A stretch of 64,000 nt of DNA from NCBI GenBank assembly GCA_027577595.1, contig JANBRJ010000068.1, forward strand, positions 1 to 64,000. The letters run 5' to 3'. How positions within the stretch are numbered: position 1 is the stretch's first letter; every line of letters begins with the position of its first letter. The stretch is from Coemansia sp. RSA 487. Lineage: Eukaryota; Kickxellomycota; Kickxellomycetes; Kickxellales; Kickxellaceae. The translations under genes were made by a program, and so were the position numbers. The notes beneath the pieces are model-generated. The model did not search any database. It was not told the DNA's origin and was given only the letters and a program-made list of their open reading frames with translations. This document shows, piece after piece, positions 20,524-30,750 of the stretch.

Positions 20524-21029
20524 ATCGCCAATTGCTTTTTTTTACTCCAGCTGAACTAGATCCAATGTCTTTTTTCTTTGTAAATTCTCTTTAAAGTTGG
20601 ACAAAATATTAATGCAAAATAGTGGTAAGTGCTCGTATAGAATAAGTTGCAGTTTGAATATCGTTACAAGTGCAGTTTTCTTGCAAAATGATTATACTAG
20701 TCCTTTCGATTGTTATCTAATAGTGTCACTGAAACATTGGCGCATGCGTTGGGATAATTAACAAATGGCTTCCATTATCCCCTAGATAAAAAGCTATCAT
20801 TCCTTTGCTAGCTTTGCTCTCCCCCACATTCCTGCACATGGCACGCAGCGCCCACGTAACCATGCTGGGCCAAAACACGGACATCGTGGCGCCTGTTCCG
20901 ACAAAGAAAAAATGCAATGAAAAACAACGATGCACCAAGTTATCAAGATTCGCAAATTATAATTGTGGCTCAAGGACAAGTGTACCATAAAAGCGTGGAG
21001 TTAAACAGATAAAATACACAATAATACTA
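20524..21029. other. Intergenic, one weak small ORF
   Basis: Contains a 50-codon forward ORF from ATG 20838 (MARSAHVTMLGQ) with three cysteines near its end. It has no signal peptide or other support, and it may be part of the 3' UTR of the ubiquitin-like gene on the other strand. Confidence 0.35.
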
Positions 21030-23492
21030 CTAGCTGCTATTGCTGTTGTCAGCGACGTCGTTAGCCTTGTGCCGCTTGCTGGAGCCACTGCTGCTTCTGT
21101 TGGTCGACGATCCTTCACTGCAGTTGCTGTCTGGGATACACGAAGACGAACCTCGCGGCCTAGTCTCGCCCGTACGAGGCTCAGCCACGCCATTAGACAA
21201 TGATGCTACTGCAGAACCGTTCTCCACGCCGCTTACAAATGTTGTTTGTGCACCATTTCCAAATGTTGTTTGTGCACCATTTCCAAATGTGCTAATGCTG
21301 TTGTTGCTGTTGCCATTGGCATCCGAGTTTGCATTTGCTGCTCTTGCATCTGTCGAGCCAGCGGCAAGTGCGTCATTCCCGCCTCCCACGTTAGACGACA
21401 GACTGGTTCTTCTAGACGTGTTTCTGGTGCTTCCTGGCTCAACACCAAGGAACATTGACGCAAAAGAAAAAGGGTTCATTGGGTGTGTTGGTGGGCTCCC
21501 TAAGGTGCCACCATTCATTGCAAACGTTCGCTGGGTGCGTACAGACGAAACGCCGTTACCGGTACTATATTCGGTCGTAGTGGATGCGTTTGATCTATCA
21601 CTCTGAGCCGTGTTTCTATTACCCAGGGTCCTGAGGCGCTCAAGGAAGCTATAGAATCCGTTGCTGCCGTCAGCGCTAGTAGGGGTGATAGCATCAATAT
21701 CAGACACGCTGCTAGCAGTCGACCCTGAAGGATGTGTGCCATTGATATTGCCAACATTTACTTCAAGCTGCGAGTTGCGCTCATTCTGCCGCCTCTGCTG
21801 TTGATGCTGTTGTTGCTGCTGCTGTTGGTTTTGTTGGGTGGTTTGTACATTCAGCGGTGGTCTTACATGGGAACTTGTGGTGTCTGCCGACGCTTGGGGT
21901 TCAGGTATGCCCATCTGCTGAATAATAGCCTCAATCATGTGGTTGCCGCCAATGGATCTCATGGTTCTATGTACAACCCGCGACGTGCCCAAAGGACCAC
22001 CTGAGTTCGCTCTGTTGCTCCTTTCCCCAGACTCGGCATTGCGGCTAATATTGGTGTTGCCATCAGTATTGGATGGCGAATCTCTGCTGTTGGATGTAGC
22101 TGTACGAGTGTTTGGATTTCTCTCGGGATTGCCAGCGTGTTCCTGAGGATGCTCCGAAAAAGTCGGCTCAATAAATATTGGTGGCAAAAACGATATCCCG
22201 ACATTACCAAACACCCCATTGAATGGATTTTCAGCTGTATTGCTATGGTTCTGAACACTGTTAGTGTCCACCACAAAGTTCACAAGGGCGCTGTGTCTAC
22301 GGATACGACGGCTCATTGCATCCCGATAGCCATGATCTGAAGTAGGATGAGATGCAGCAACACTTTCACGCCTTGTAGAGCCGTTCTCAGAGGATATTGG
22401 ATTGGTAGAGCCTGTGCTCGCATGTGTTTGCTGTCGGCTCTCAGAAGCATCTGCAACAGTGCTCTGCAAGAAAGGAACAGCCAACGGGCTAACGCGCAAG
22501 AGCTGGGTCAATGTAAGAAGAATTGCTTGCATATGCACAGGCGAATATGCGTTTCTCACAACAGAATTGCTACCGGCTGTCGAGGGGCCGTTGTGTGCCT
22601 GCCACTCATGCCCGACTTCGCGCAAGGAGCGGCCTAGCTCAGTAAATGCATCGCCAAGGTTGACAAGAGCGCCACCGGCACTACCCACTTGGTCGACAGT
22701 CGAAGACGTAATAAACGTAGGGTTTGTGGAATCAGTAGTGCTAAAGTGGAAATCCTCGCGTTCAGGGTGTCTGCGAATGCTGGGCAAGACGTGTGTAAAC
22801 AGATCATATATAAGCTCGTTTGTCTGTGCTACTGTTGGTGGAAGCCTCTCAGTTTCAGACATCCCTTGCAGTTGGTTCTGAGCCAAGTACACGTTTGTCT
22901 GGGGTAGCTGGATGTTCACGCTGTGCGGAATGGGTGTAAAACCAACAATTGGTTGGAATGTCTCTGCTGGGGTGCTTTCGTTTATTGGATAGTTGCTTGG
23001 CAGAGGACTAAGAGGCAAAGCCGTGTGATCAAAGCTCCTGCGTGCATGTCCATCACCGCCTTCTTCGGGCGAGTCGGTCAGATGCGGCTGTTGGAATAAC
23101 GTACCTAACTCAGATGGACGACCCATCATGTTGTACATAAAATGCGAGGCACTGCGGCGTTGCCGACTGCCTTGCTGCTGCTGCTGCCGCTGATGTGGGC
23201 GAGCGCCTGTATTTGGGGTGGAGCCTGGGGCTCTGCTTGCTACCATATGCAGGGCGCAGTCATCGCTCATTCCAACTTCAACCAGCGTCAATGCGTCGTT
23301 GGAAAGCAGACGGCCGCAGAATATAAGACGCTGCTTCTGTGCCTCGACCTGGCTCTTTGTGGCAATGTTGTTGCGAAGGACACCGATGGTCTCACTTGAG
23401 GGCATGGTTACTCGGTAAGTCTTTTCAGAGCCCGTCTCCATTAGAGCTTTGACGTTGATACGCCAGTTATCAGGTACTTGCTGAGCTGCCAT
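21030..23492 (-). CDS. Ubiquitin-like-domain protein (BAG6/Dsk2-like architecture), 820 aa
   Basis: Residues about 12-86 form a ubiquitin-like domain (INVKALMETGSEKTYRVTMP, TIGVLRNNIATKSQV, QRLIFCGRLLSNDALTLVEVGM). The rest is long and disordered, rich in Asn, Ser, Gln and Thr, with a Gln tract near residue 560. It has a few short ordered helices, such as SPVHMQAILLTLTQLLRVSPLAVPFLQ near residue 325. The layout, an N-terminal UBL on a long flexible chain with a hydrophobic helix segment, recalls BAG6/Scythe and ubiquilin-type shuttle factors that pass clients to the proteasome. No UBA domain is visible at the C-terminus, which argues against a canonical Dsk2/ubiquilin. The UBL is clear; the closer family is tentative. 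Near the C-terminus a short basic motif (SSKRHKAND) could be a nuclear signal. Confidence 0.75.
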   Translation of the reverse strand: MAAQQVPDNWRINVKALMETGSEKTYRVTMPSSETIGVLRNNIATKSQVEAQKQRLIFCGRLLSNDALTLVEVGMSDDCALHMVASRAPGSTPNTGARPHQRQQQQQGSRQRRSASHFMYNMMGRPSELGTLFQQPHLTDSPEEGGDGHARRSFDHTALPLSPLPSNYPINESTPAETFQPIVGFTPIPHSVNIQLPQTNVYLAQNQLQGMSETERLPPTVAQTNELIYDLFTHVLPSIRRHPEREDFHFSTTDSTNPTFITSSTVDQVGSAGGALVNLGDAFTELGRSLREVGHEWQAHNGPSTAGSNSVVRNAYSPVHMQAILLTLTQLLRVSPLAVPFLQSTVADASESRQQTHASTGSTNPISSENGSTRRESVAASHPTSDHGYRDAMSRRIRRHSALVNFVVDTNSVQNHSNTAENPFNGVFGNVGISFLPPIFIEPTFSEHPQEHAGNPERNPNTRTATSNSRDSPSNTDGNTNISRNAESGERSNRANSGGPLGTSRVVHRTMRSIGGNHMIEAIIQQMGIPEPQASADTTSSHVRPPLNVQTTQQNQQQQQQQHQQQRRQNERNSQLEVNVGNINGTHPSGSTASSVSDIDAITPTSADGSNGFYSFLERLRTLGNRNTAQSDRSNASTTTEYSTGNGVSSVRTQRTFAMNGGTLGSPPTHPMNPFSFASMFLGVEPGSTRNTSRRTSLSSNVGGGNDALAAGSTDARAANANSDANGNSNNSISTFGNGAQTTFGNGAQTTFVSGVENGSAVASLSNGVAEPRTGETRPRGSSSCIPDSNCSEGSSTNRSSSGSSKRHKANDVADNSNSS

Positions 23493-24542
23493 TTTTTGGA
23501 GAACAGGAAGATACCGTTGCGTATGGTATGAGTCTCTACGCCAGAATGTTTAAATGGTGATAAGGACGCCGTCTTCGTACGCCTGCATAAATAAATTGAA
23601 AGAAAAGAGAGAAAAGACAAAGCAAGCGAAAAGAAGCGTGAGCCAGATACGACAGGACTTTTCCGCAACGGAATGAAAAAGTGTGGCTAAATTTACAACG
23701 GATTTATGAAAGAGGAATGGTTGAATTAAAGAAAGAAAAGAAAGGTGTTGCTGTTTGTGTGTGGGGGAAGATATCCGCTGTTGTGTTGGAATGGGAAAGA
23801 AACCTAAAGAAGCCAAGAGCCAAAGCTCAGACGAAAAACGAATAAAAAAAGGAAAGTATGACAGATGACCAAAGCCAAAAAAAACACAGGAAACAGCACC
23901 GAAAAAAAAGAAACAGCATGCCACAAAACCTGTTGTGCTAAAGATCAAAGCGCAGAAAATAGGAAAGTGTGCGTCATCATCTAAGCAACGCTTGCATGCA
24001 TCAAGAGCCGGATCTGGAAAAGGCACCAGATCCAGCCGCCCCCCCCCAATCCGAACCATTCAGAAGTATGTTTTCCACAACAAACATTGAGCATTCTCGT
24101 CCGCTCATCACACAGGCAAGCAAACTTTGGTCCATCCTCCTTTGTGGAGAATGCCCAGAATGCATGTGTCTATCTTTGGATTGCGGGTTAAACAGGCATT
24201 GGGTCGCTGACAATGGGAATTTTCAGGCAGAGGATTCGACAGCACCATCTACTGCTGATACTACTCTGATAAAAACTGAGAGCAGAATGTTTGTTGAAAC
24301 ACCACGTTCTTTTGTACACAGCAAATAATTGCGGTAGCACGTGCAGTGGGAAAATCCAACTCACATCGGTAGCAGGAGGATCTCGCTGCTTTTCACGAAC
24401 CTTTTTTTGCTCTTCAATTTGCTATTTTTCCTTCTTTTTTTGTTTGTTTCGATTCTGTTATTCTCTTTCTTTCTTCATTATACACAATTTAGTCTCCGGC
24501 TATACACACGTTTGCTTCCTAAAGGTAGACATACAAGACGAG
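23493..24542. other. Divergent promoter region UBL gene / FYV10
   Basis: About 1 kb between divergent starts. It includes a 10-base C run near 24041 and a long T-rich tract (24400-24500) just before FYV10. A 119-codon forward ORF at 23969-24328 has a Cys pair cluster (CGECPECMC) but low-complexity context and no other support; it could be a 5' leader ORF. Confidence 0.4.
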
Positions 24543-25742
24543 ATGGAGATGGACAAGGTCAATGTAAGCAACATGCTGGCAATCGAGGAGCCATTTATGA
24601 AGGCACCTCTGGAACAGCTTAAGCGGTCGATACGGCAGTCGCAGAAACAAGCTGAGCGCGAGACTGCACAAATAAATGTTGCTATCAACAGCATGATCAA
24701 AAACAAAGAAACGCTTTCAGCTGAGGAGATGGACAAGACTCTTGGCGGACTTATAGAGAGGCTACAGACACTTAAACGGAAGCTAGAGGAGGCAAAGCTA
24801 GAGGAAGCGCAGCTGATCCGCCGTTCCAGACAGCGTGCTGCGGATCTAAACGAAATAAACAGCTTTACGTCTACAACACAGCCAGAGTTCCAGCGCTGGT
24901 GCCGCACGCGCATGGACCGTGTTCTCATCGATTATATGCTCCGCAACGGTAATGTAGACACTGCGCAGCGCCTGATTGAGCAAGGCAACTTAGAGCATTT
25001 TGCAGATACCTCTCTCTTTGCACTGGTCATGTCGACAGAGCGCGAACTACGCGAGAACCATAGCTGTCGAGGCGCCCTGCAATGGTGTGCGGAAAACAGA
25101 AGCGCCCTGCGCAAAGTCCAGAGCACACTCGAGTTTGAGCTGCGACTGCAAGAGTTTGTCGAGATGGCGCGCGAGCAAAAGGTCTTTGAAGCTATCGCAT
25201 ACTCCAAAAAGTATCTCGTTGCGTGGTCGGACACTGAGTTGCCGCGCATCCAGCGTGCAATGACGCTTCTTGCATTTTCTCCGGGCACAAACTGCGCACC
25301 ATACAAGAACATGTTCGACATGAACCGGTGGGACTACCTATCGCATCAGTTCCGCATGGTAATATTCCAGCTATTTGATCTTCCGGCACAGCCGTTGCTC
25401 CACTTGCTGCTGCAAACTGGTCTTTCTGCCTTGAAGACACAGGCCTGCGTGTCAGAGGACCCTATGGAGCACAATCGCAACTGCCCAGTGTGCCACGCTG
25501 ACACTTTGGGAAGGCTGGCACAAGACCTGCCACTCAGTCACCATGTAAACTCGAACCTTGTTTGTAGGATCACAGGCGAAAAGATGAACGAAGACAACCC
25601 GCCGATGCGTCTACCAAACGGCTATGTTTACTCTTCCAGCTCAATCAGTGACATGGCTTCCAAGAACGACGGCAAAATAAAGTGTCCACGTAGCGGACAA
25701 ATCTTTAACATCTCTGAAGCCAAAAAGCTCTTTATTAGCTAG
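24543..25742 (+). CDS. FYV10: GID/CTLH E3 ligase subunit Fyv10/Gid9 (MAEA), 399 aa
   Basis: RING-type subunit of the GID/CTLH ubiquitin ligase, which in yeast degrades gluconeogenic enzymes when glucose returns. Order seen: N-terminal coiled coil (about 15-100, EQLKRSIRQSQKQAERET), LisH/CTLH region (VLIDYMLRNGNVDTAQRLIEQ) and CRA region (ALQWCAENRSALRKV, LEFELRLQEFVEMAREQK). The degenerate C-terminal RING comes last: CPVCHADTLGRLAQDLPLSHH, LVCRITGEKMNEDNPPM, LPNGYVY, then KCPRSGQIFNISEAKKLFI. The length matches human MAEA (396 aa). I chose the ATG at 24543 because the family begins there; the frame is open upstream through a T-rich leader that is not protein-like. It is divergent from the UBL gene, an interesting but unproven ubiquitin-themed pair. 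Confidence 0.95.
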   Translation: MEMDKVNVSNMLAIEEPFMKAPLEQLKRSIRQSQKQAERETAQINVAINSMIKNKETLSAEEMDKTLGGLIERLQTLKRKLEEAKLEEAQLIRRSRQRAADLNEINSFTSTTQPEFQRWCRTRMDRVLIDYMLRNGNVDTAQRLIEQGNLEHFADTSLFALVMSTERELRENHSCRGALQWCAENRSALRKVQSTLEFELRLQEFVEMAREQKVFEAIAYSKKYLVAWSDTELPRIQRAMTLLAFSPGTNCAPYKNMFDMNRWDYLSHQFRMVIFQLFDLPAQPLLHLLLQTGLSALKTQACVSEDPMEHNRNCPVCHADTLGRLAQDLPLSHHVNSNLVCRITGEKMNEDNPPMRLPNGYVYSSSSISDMASKNDGKIKCPRSGQIFNISEAKKLFIS

Positions 25743-26751
25743 ATACACTTTTTTCTTTTGCATTCTCATTTTCACAAATTATCATTTTGGCGTTGCTTGT
25801 ATTTCGACCTTATAATTTACTTGTCCTTTAGCATTTGTGAGTGCAGATACATTCATTTTATAGATATATTTTGACTAGAGCTCAAAAGAAAAAGCTTTCA
25901 AAAATGTTTACTGGCAAGTGATACTATGTTAATGAATGTGTTTTCATGATTTAGCATTTTGGCTTTTACGGTCTTACATTTTAGAATTGTTTCTCTGTTT
26001 GTTACGGCCATCATCAAGAACTAAAGGCGAAACATCCTCGTCATCTCCAGCATCAGCTGGACCCAAGCTTTAGCCCATTGTAGACACGTTTAGATACGTC
26101 GGAAATTGCTCCTGTGCTAATAGTTTAAAGGGAGATAGTCTGGGTGAAAATTCCTTGGCAGAGGAATGTGGCCAGAGCGAAACCATTTTATAGTCGCTTC
26201 TTATGCTTATTTGCCAATAATGGTAGAAAAACAACTGACTGGGATTTCTTGCCTAGTGTGGTTGTAGCGACAAAGACAATGCAAATACTCATCTTTCCAC
26301 TTATTCCCACCACACTTTTCTGGCAGACATTAATAAAAAAGTATCATCTACCAGCGGATGCATGAGCAGATCATTATACCTGTGTTGACATCTGTGAGCA
26401 TTTGGATGGACTTTATGTATATTGTTGTTTATTTTTACAAGCCGTCCTTTCATTCCACAGGGCATCGCGGATAAAGCGTGCTGAACACAACATCCCATTA
26501 CAAAAAGCAAATTAGTTGATCAGAAAATAAAAGCTAGAAATCTACCGATTGCCAATGATCAAATCACAACCAACAATTAGGGGTGAAAAAATTGCCAGCT
26601 CGTTTTTTCTCCAAACCAAGGCAAGAAAGCTAGTGAAAATTGAAAACGTTTTTTCTTTGTTAATCTTTGTTCAATCGCATTGTACTTGTCAACTTTATCA
26701 TTTTAAATTTAACCAACACAAAGGGACGTTCTAGCCAAACAAAGATAAACG
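25743..26751. other. Intergenic, no gene seen
   Basis: About 1 kb of AT-rich sequence before NHP2. The only long ORF (26144-26365) begins with GTG and has no coding features. A T-rich tract at 26640-26700 probably belongs to the NHP2 promoter. Confidence 0.5.
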
Positions 26752-27279
26752 ATGGGGAAAAGTAGCAAGAGAGACCGCACGTCGAGTGTTTCGATGGTTG
26801 ACAAAGAGGGCGACGCGTCGAGCTTGCAGAACCTCCTACTTGCACCGATCGCACACCCGTTAGCAGACAAGAAGCTGAGCAAAAAGGCACTGAAGACGGT
26901 GAAGAAAGCGACCAAGCACCGCCACATCAAGCGCGGCGTTAAGGAGGTGGTCAAGGGACTGCGGAAGGGTGACAAAGGACTGGTTCTGCTTGCAGGCAAC
27001 ATCTCGCCCATCGACGTGCTCTCACACATTCCAGTCCTTTGTGAGGACAACCAGGTGCCGTATATCTTTGTCCCGTCCAAGGAGGAGCTGGGCGGCTCGT
27101 GCTCGACCAAGCGGCCTACCTGCTGCCTGATGATCGTCCCCGGTGGAAAGGGCGCAAAGGGCCAGGCGCATGAGGATTACAAGGAGACGTACGACGAATG
27201 CTTCAAGGCTGCAAAGGAGCTTGACGACAAGCTTCTGGCCACTGTTGCTGCTGGCGACATGTCTGGGTTAAGAATATAA
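26752..27279 (+). CDS. NHP2: H/ACA snoRNP protein Nhp2, 175 aa
   Basis: Core RNA-binding subunit of H/ACA ribonucleoproteins that guide pseudouridylation of rRNA and snRNA in the nucleolus. It is an L7Ae/L30e-family protein. After a basic 40-residue N-terminus comes the conserved RNA-binding helix (KHRHIKRGVKEVVKGLRKG), then LVLLAGNISPIDVLSHIPVLCE, PYIFVPSKEELG and the TKRPTCCLMIVP strand. Length and order match yeast Nhp2 (156 aa) with slightly longer ends. No intron is seen. It converges with SBA1, with 297 bp between stops. Confidence 0.95.
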   Translation: MGKSSKRDRTSSVSMVDKEGDASSLQNLLLAPIAHPLADKKLSKKALKTVKKATKHRHIKRGVKEVVKGLRKGDKGLVLLAGNISPIDVLSHIPVLCEDNQVPYIFVPSKEELGGSCSTKRPTCCLMIVPGGKGAKGQAHEDYKETYDECFKAAKELDDKLLATVAAGDMSGLRI

Positions 27280-27576
27280 GCGATCGAACGTTAGAAAGGA
27301 ATAGAACGCAGATATCTGTTTTTGCTGGCTGTCTCGCGATCAATTCGAGTATGAAGTATATATATCTTTTAAAATATACTCTAGTTTTCCAAAAAGATAA
27401 AATGAGATAAATGCGTGTCAATTGGCAGTCACAGATAACTTTAAATGTGGTTTGAATGGTTTGCTTGATAAAAAAAAAAGTAGTCAAACTGAAAAAAAAT
27501 TCACTTGGAAGAAAGAGCTTGGGTTGTTGGCTGCAACCAAGCATACGCATCAGAAAGGACGAAAGAGATCCAGATG

Positions 27577-28203
27577 TTACGAGGACTTGTTCTCAACCTC
27601 CGCAGATGCTGGATCACTCTCGTTGTCTTCGTCCTCGTCGTTGGGCGCGTCACCGGCATCAGCGTCGCCCATGGTACCAGCACCACCGCCAAGGCCGGCC
27701 ATACCGCCAAGACTCTCAAGGCCGGCCATGCCACCCAAACCGCCCATTCCACCAAGACCTTCAAGACCACCCATACCGCCCATGCCGCCCATGCCGCCCA
27801 TGCCACCGGCACCACCCATACCCATCTGGGAAAAGTCCATGCCCGGGAAGTTGGGGGACTCGTCCTCAGAATCGTCGCTATCCTTCCAGTGATCAAAGTC
27901 GGTCTTGAGGAAGTTGGGCTTGCTGTTCTCTTTCGTCAGCCGCGGCCACCATTCGCCCTCAGCCTTGTCCAGAACCAAGAGCACCCTGCGCCCGGTTGCT
28001 GACTTCTTGCCCTCGTCAGGCTTGATTGGTTTGAAAAAGTCCAGGTGGAACGCGTACTCATTGCCATCAGTTGTGTTCTTAAAGCTGATGCTCTGCTCCT
28101 TCAGGTCGATCTGCGCGTCTTTCGCGTCGTGGAGGTCGATTGTGAGGAACACGATGTCTTCGCGCTGTGCCCACAGAACTGGCGGGTGAAGTCTAATATC
28201 CAT
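27577..28203 (-). CDS. SBA1: Hsp90 co-chaperone p23/Sba1, 208 aa
   Basis: Binds the ATP-bound, closed form of Hsp90 and slows its ATPase. Residues 3-110 form the CS/p23 beta-sandwich (HPPVLWAQREDIVFLTIDL, ISFKNTTDGNEYAFHLDFFK), with the conserved WWPRLTKENSKPNFLKTDF motif at about 92-110. An acidic linker (WKDSDDSEDE) precedes a Gly/Met-rich tail of GGMGGM repeats (about 130-185) and an acidic end. The GGM tail is typical of fungal Sba1. It is transcribed away from the upstream SAM-carrier gene's 3' end and toward NHP2. Confidence 0.95.
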   Translation of the reverse strand: MDIRLHPPVLWAQREDIVFLTIDLHDAKDAQIDLKEQSISFKNTTDGNEYAFHLDFFKPIKPDEGKKSATGRRVLLVLDKAEGEWWPRLTKENSKPNFLKTDFDHWKDSDDSEDESPNFPGMDFSQMGMGGAGGMGGMGGMGGMGGLEGLGGMGGLGGMAGLESLGGMAGLGGGAGTMGDADAGDAPNDEDEDNESDPASAEVENKSS

Positions 28204-28837
28204 TGATTACAACAACGGAAGAGGGGAGAGAGAGCCTGTACATATAGCGCTAATCAGTTAGATTTCATGTTTTGAAATTCAGCATATTCTTGCAGCTAAC
28301 AAAAATATACCTTTGACTAAAGCCTCAGACAATTAAGCCTTTTCTTCGTGCCATTCAAAGATTACTTACATGGAAGAAGTCATGGTAAAGCGTATTGTGT
28401 TCTTACTAGCGGAGTATGCTCTTATATAGCTGAATGAAGAATGTTGACACAAGAAGCAAAACGGAGAAAGGCAGACCAAAAAAATACTGAAAAAGGAGAA
28501 GCAGAAATTGATCCAGCCGAGCCGACACAAGCAAGTGAAAAATTAGAAGGGAATCGTTTGGAATGGCTCCGAAAGATGCAGAAGCTAACGTCATCACCAT
28601 CATTCCCCTCTTCCTGTCACCTTTTCTGGCCACATTGCTGAGTTGGATCTTGCATAAAGCCAGGCACACATTGATAAGCTCTTCTTGAAACCAATATGGT
28701 CCAGGCTGGGTTCATATGAGATCTATTTTTTTCTTCTATCAGGCACAAGCTGTACAGCATAAATATTTGCAAAAACAAAAAGGAAAAGCGTAGCCAGCGC
28801 GCGCTTGCCTTTCTTCTTGGGTGCGCGTGAGGCTGCA
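28204..28837. other. Intergenic, SBA1 promoter region
   Basis: About 630 bp, AT-rich, between SBA1 (start at its left) and the stop of the mitochondrial carrier. No gene is seen; the forward ORF 28441-28641 (MLTQEAKRRKADQ) is Lys/Glu-rich but isolated. Confidence 0.45.
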
Positions 28838-29683
28838 CTATCTGTGCGCAAAGATCTTGCCTTCAACAAGAATCTCCTTTGCCTTTTCATACGAGCCGAG
28901 GAACACAAAGCCGCCGACGCTGATCCAGATCGTGCGCGGGACAACGCCACTGAACAGCGCACGCGCACCCTCCTCGCGCGCAATGCGGGTCAGCGTTGAC
29001 ACGACGCCCGAGTATTCGTGGTGTGCGCTGACCCCTTTTGTTGAAAGCATGACGCGCGTCTTGACGACATCCAGCGGAGTGGTGAACGCTGCTGCCGCAC
29101 CGCCCGCCACCGATCCACAAACTGCTGCCTCCCACGACTTGATGCCCCGGCCCTGCTTTGTCGCGTATGAGTGCTTGAGGTACTCGTACACTGGGAACTG
29201 GATACACGTGAACGGGATTTCGCGCACGACTTGCGTCAGGTATCCGCGGTAAAAGCCCAGCAGCCCCTCGGCTGCGTACGTTCCGCGGATCGCCGCGCCA
29301 AGTGATCGGTGGTGGTTTGCCTGCAGTCGCTGCTTCAGCACCTCCGTTGGTACGCGCACAAGGCATGCAGTGACCTCGCCGGCAGACGCTGCAGCCATGT
29401 ACGCAAACGATTGGTATTCGGGAGCCATACGCCGCTCGCATGCTGCCTTGGCTTGCTCGTACGTTAGGAAGAACATTGCGGCGCCAGGCGATGACCCGAT
29501 GATCGCTGATGATAGTCCAGAGTAGATCCCGCGGAACCCACCGCTCCCCATGAATCCGGCCTTTGCTTGCAGCCGCGTCTTGATCGTGTCTAGTGGGAAC
29601 AGCGCTGTGTCGACGGCAATGCCTGCGAGCCCACCGGCCACCAGGCACTGCGTGTTGTTTGGTTTTGTGCTTGTTTGCATCAT
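28838..29683 (-). CDS. PET8: Mitochondrial S-adenosylmethionine carrier, 281 aa
   Basis: Inner-membrane carrier of the SLC25 family that imports SAM in exchange for S-adenosylhomocysteine. Three tandem repeats are visible with signature motifs PLDTIKTRLQ (from Pro30), PTEVLKQRLQ and PLDVVKTR. Characteristic PET8/SLC25A26 stretches include CLVAGGLAGIAVDTALFP, GSSPGAAMFFLTYE, VREIPFTCIQFPVYE and PRTIWISVGGFVFLGSYE. The length matches the yeast protein (284 aa). I took the first of two adjacent ATGs (MMQTSTK); the frame is open for 92 codons upstream, but that stretch is not carrier-like. Divergent from LDB17. Confidence 0.95.
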   Translation of the reverse strand: MMQTSTKPNNTQCLVAGGLAGIAVDTALFPLDTIKTRLQAKAGFMGSGGFRGIYSGLSSAIIGSSPGAAMFFLTYEQAKAACERRMAPEYQSFAYMAAASAGEVTACLVRVPTEVLKQRLQANHHRSLGAAIRGTYAAEGLLGFYRGYLTQVVREIPFTCIQFPVYEYLKHSYATKQGRGIKSWEAAVCGSVAGGAAAAFTTPLDVVKTRVMLSTKGVSAHHEYSGVVSTLTRIAREEGARALFSGVVPRTIWISVGGFVFLGSYEKAKEILVEGKIFAHR

Positions 29684-30750
29684 CCAGGCTATAACATGCG
29701 CTAATGGACAGGACCACGAATTACCAAGGCAAACGAAACAAGAGCAAAAGGGTGGAGGGATATCGATAAGAAATGGAAACAAAAATGCAAGAGAAGAGCT
29801 GATGCTTATGAAAGAAAAAGAAAGGAAGGCCAGCGATACTAAGCGCTGAAAACGATCCTTCTTTCGCAAAAAATGAGAAGCAGCAGTCGCTTGAAGGCGG
29901 TGGCGGACAAAATTCAATAAACCAGGCATTGGCAGAGCCAGCGGGATGATCGGGCTCAAGTTCTAAAAAAAAAACGCGCTGTCAACAGGTTCAACTGCGC
30001 TTGATTAAATGAATGGATGTCTCGACAAAAAGCCCTCTTTCCCCCACACTTTCTCGCGCTAGACAATAAGCTCGTCAATCTATCATGTGGATTGTAGACA
30101 GCGTGCGCGATCTGGTGCAATGACGCTAAACATTTGTCACCACCACAGTCGAAGCCCAACCTCTTGCCAGGACTGTCACCTGCCTTGTTCTGCTGGCTGT
30201 ATCTATCTCTGTTTTCTTGGCCATATGTTGCCAAGTTGAAAGGCAGCAAAAAGAAGCGCTTGCATGCAAAAGCGAAAAGTTTGTATTGAAAAGATATCGC
30301 TGATACCGCTCTTCCTTTTCGTGTTTCTTTCAGGATATATATATATAAAAACATCCATTTGTTGCTGTTGTAAAAAGAACGGTTTAACCATTGTTCGTCT
30401 CTTTACACAGGGCTGTTATTAAATGGAGTGGAAGCCTATTTGTTTGGCTTCTGCTTTTGGCTTCTCTTCATTTGCTTTCTGTTTTTTTTGTTTCTTCTTT
30501 CTGTATTTCCTTTTTTTTTCTTGTTAATTGAGCTTGAATTTCTGTACTTTTTATTTCTAATTCTACGCTTTTCCATTTACCTCACCCCCACAGTGCAGAC
30601 TCACAGCGTGAAAGCACCCGACAACAGGAACACGAACCGCCTCTGTGAAGCATCAGAGCCTTATACTTTTGCGGTTCCATCAACTCGTCTTTTGCTAAGC
30701 GTGCAAGGTTCAAAAGATAGATAGATAGACAAGCCGTCTTCGCCGCTGCG
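29684..30750. other. Divergent promoter region PET8 / LDB17
   Basis: About 1.07 kb with no convincing gene. It includes a TA repeat (30334-30347), a long T-rich tract at 30460-30560 and a gata microsatellite just before the LDB17 start. Confidence 0.5.

Noticed and set aside
20838-20990. 50-codon ORF with three cysteines
   Set aside because: No signal peptide, and it overlaps the likely 3' UTR of the UBL gene.
23969-24328. 119-codon ORF with a CGECPECMC cluster
   Set aside because: Sits in a divergent promoter, low complexity, no conserved-looking domain.
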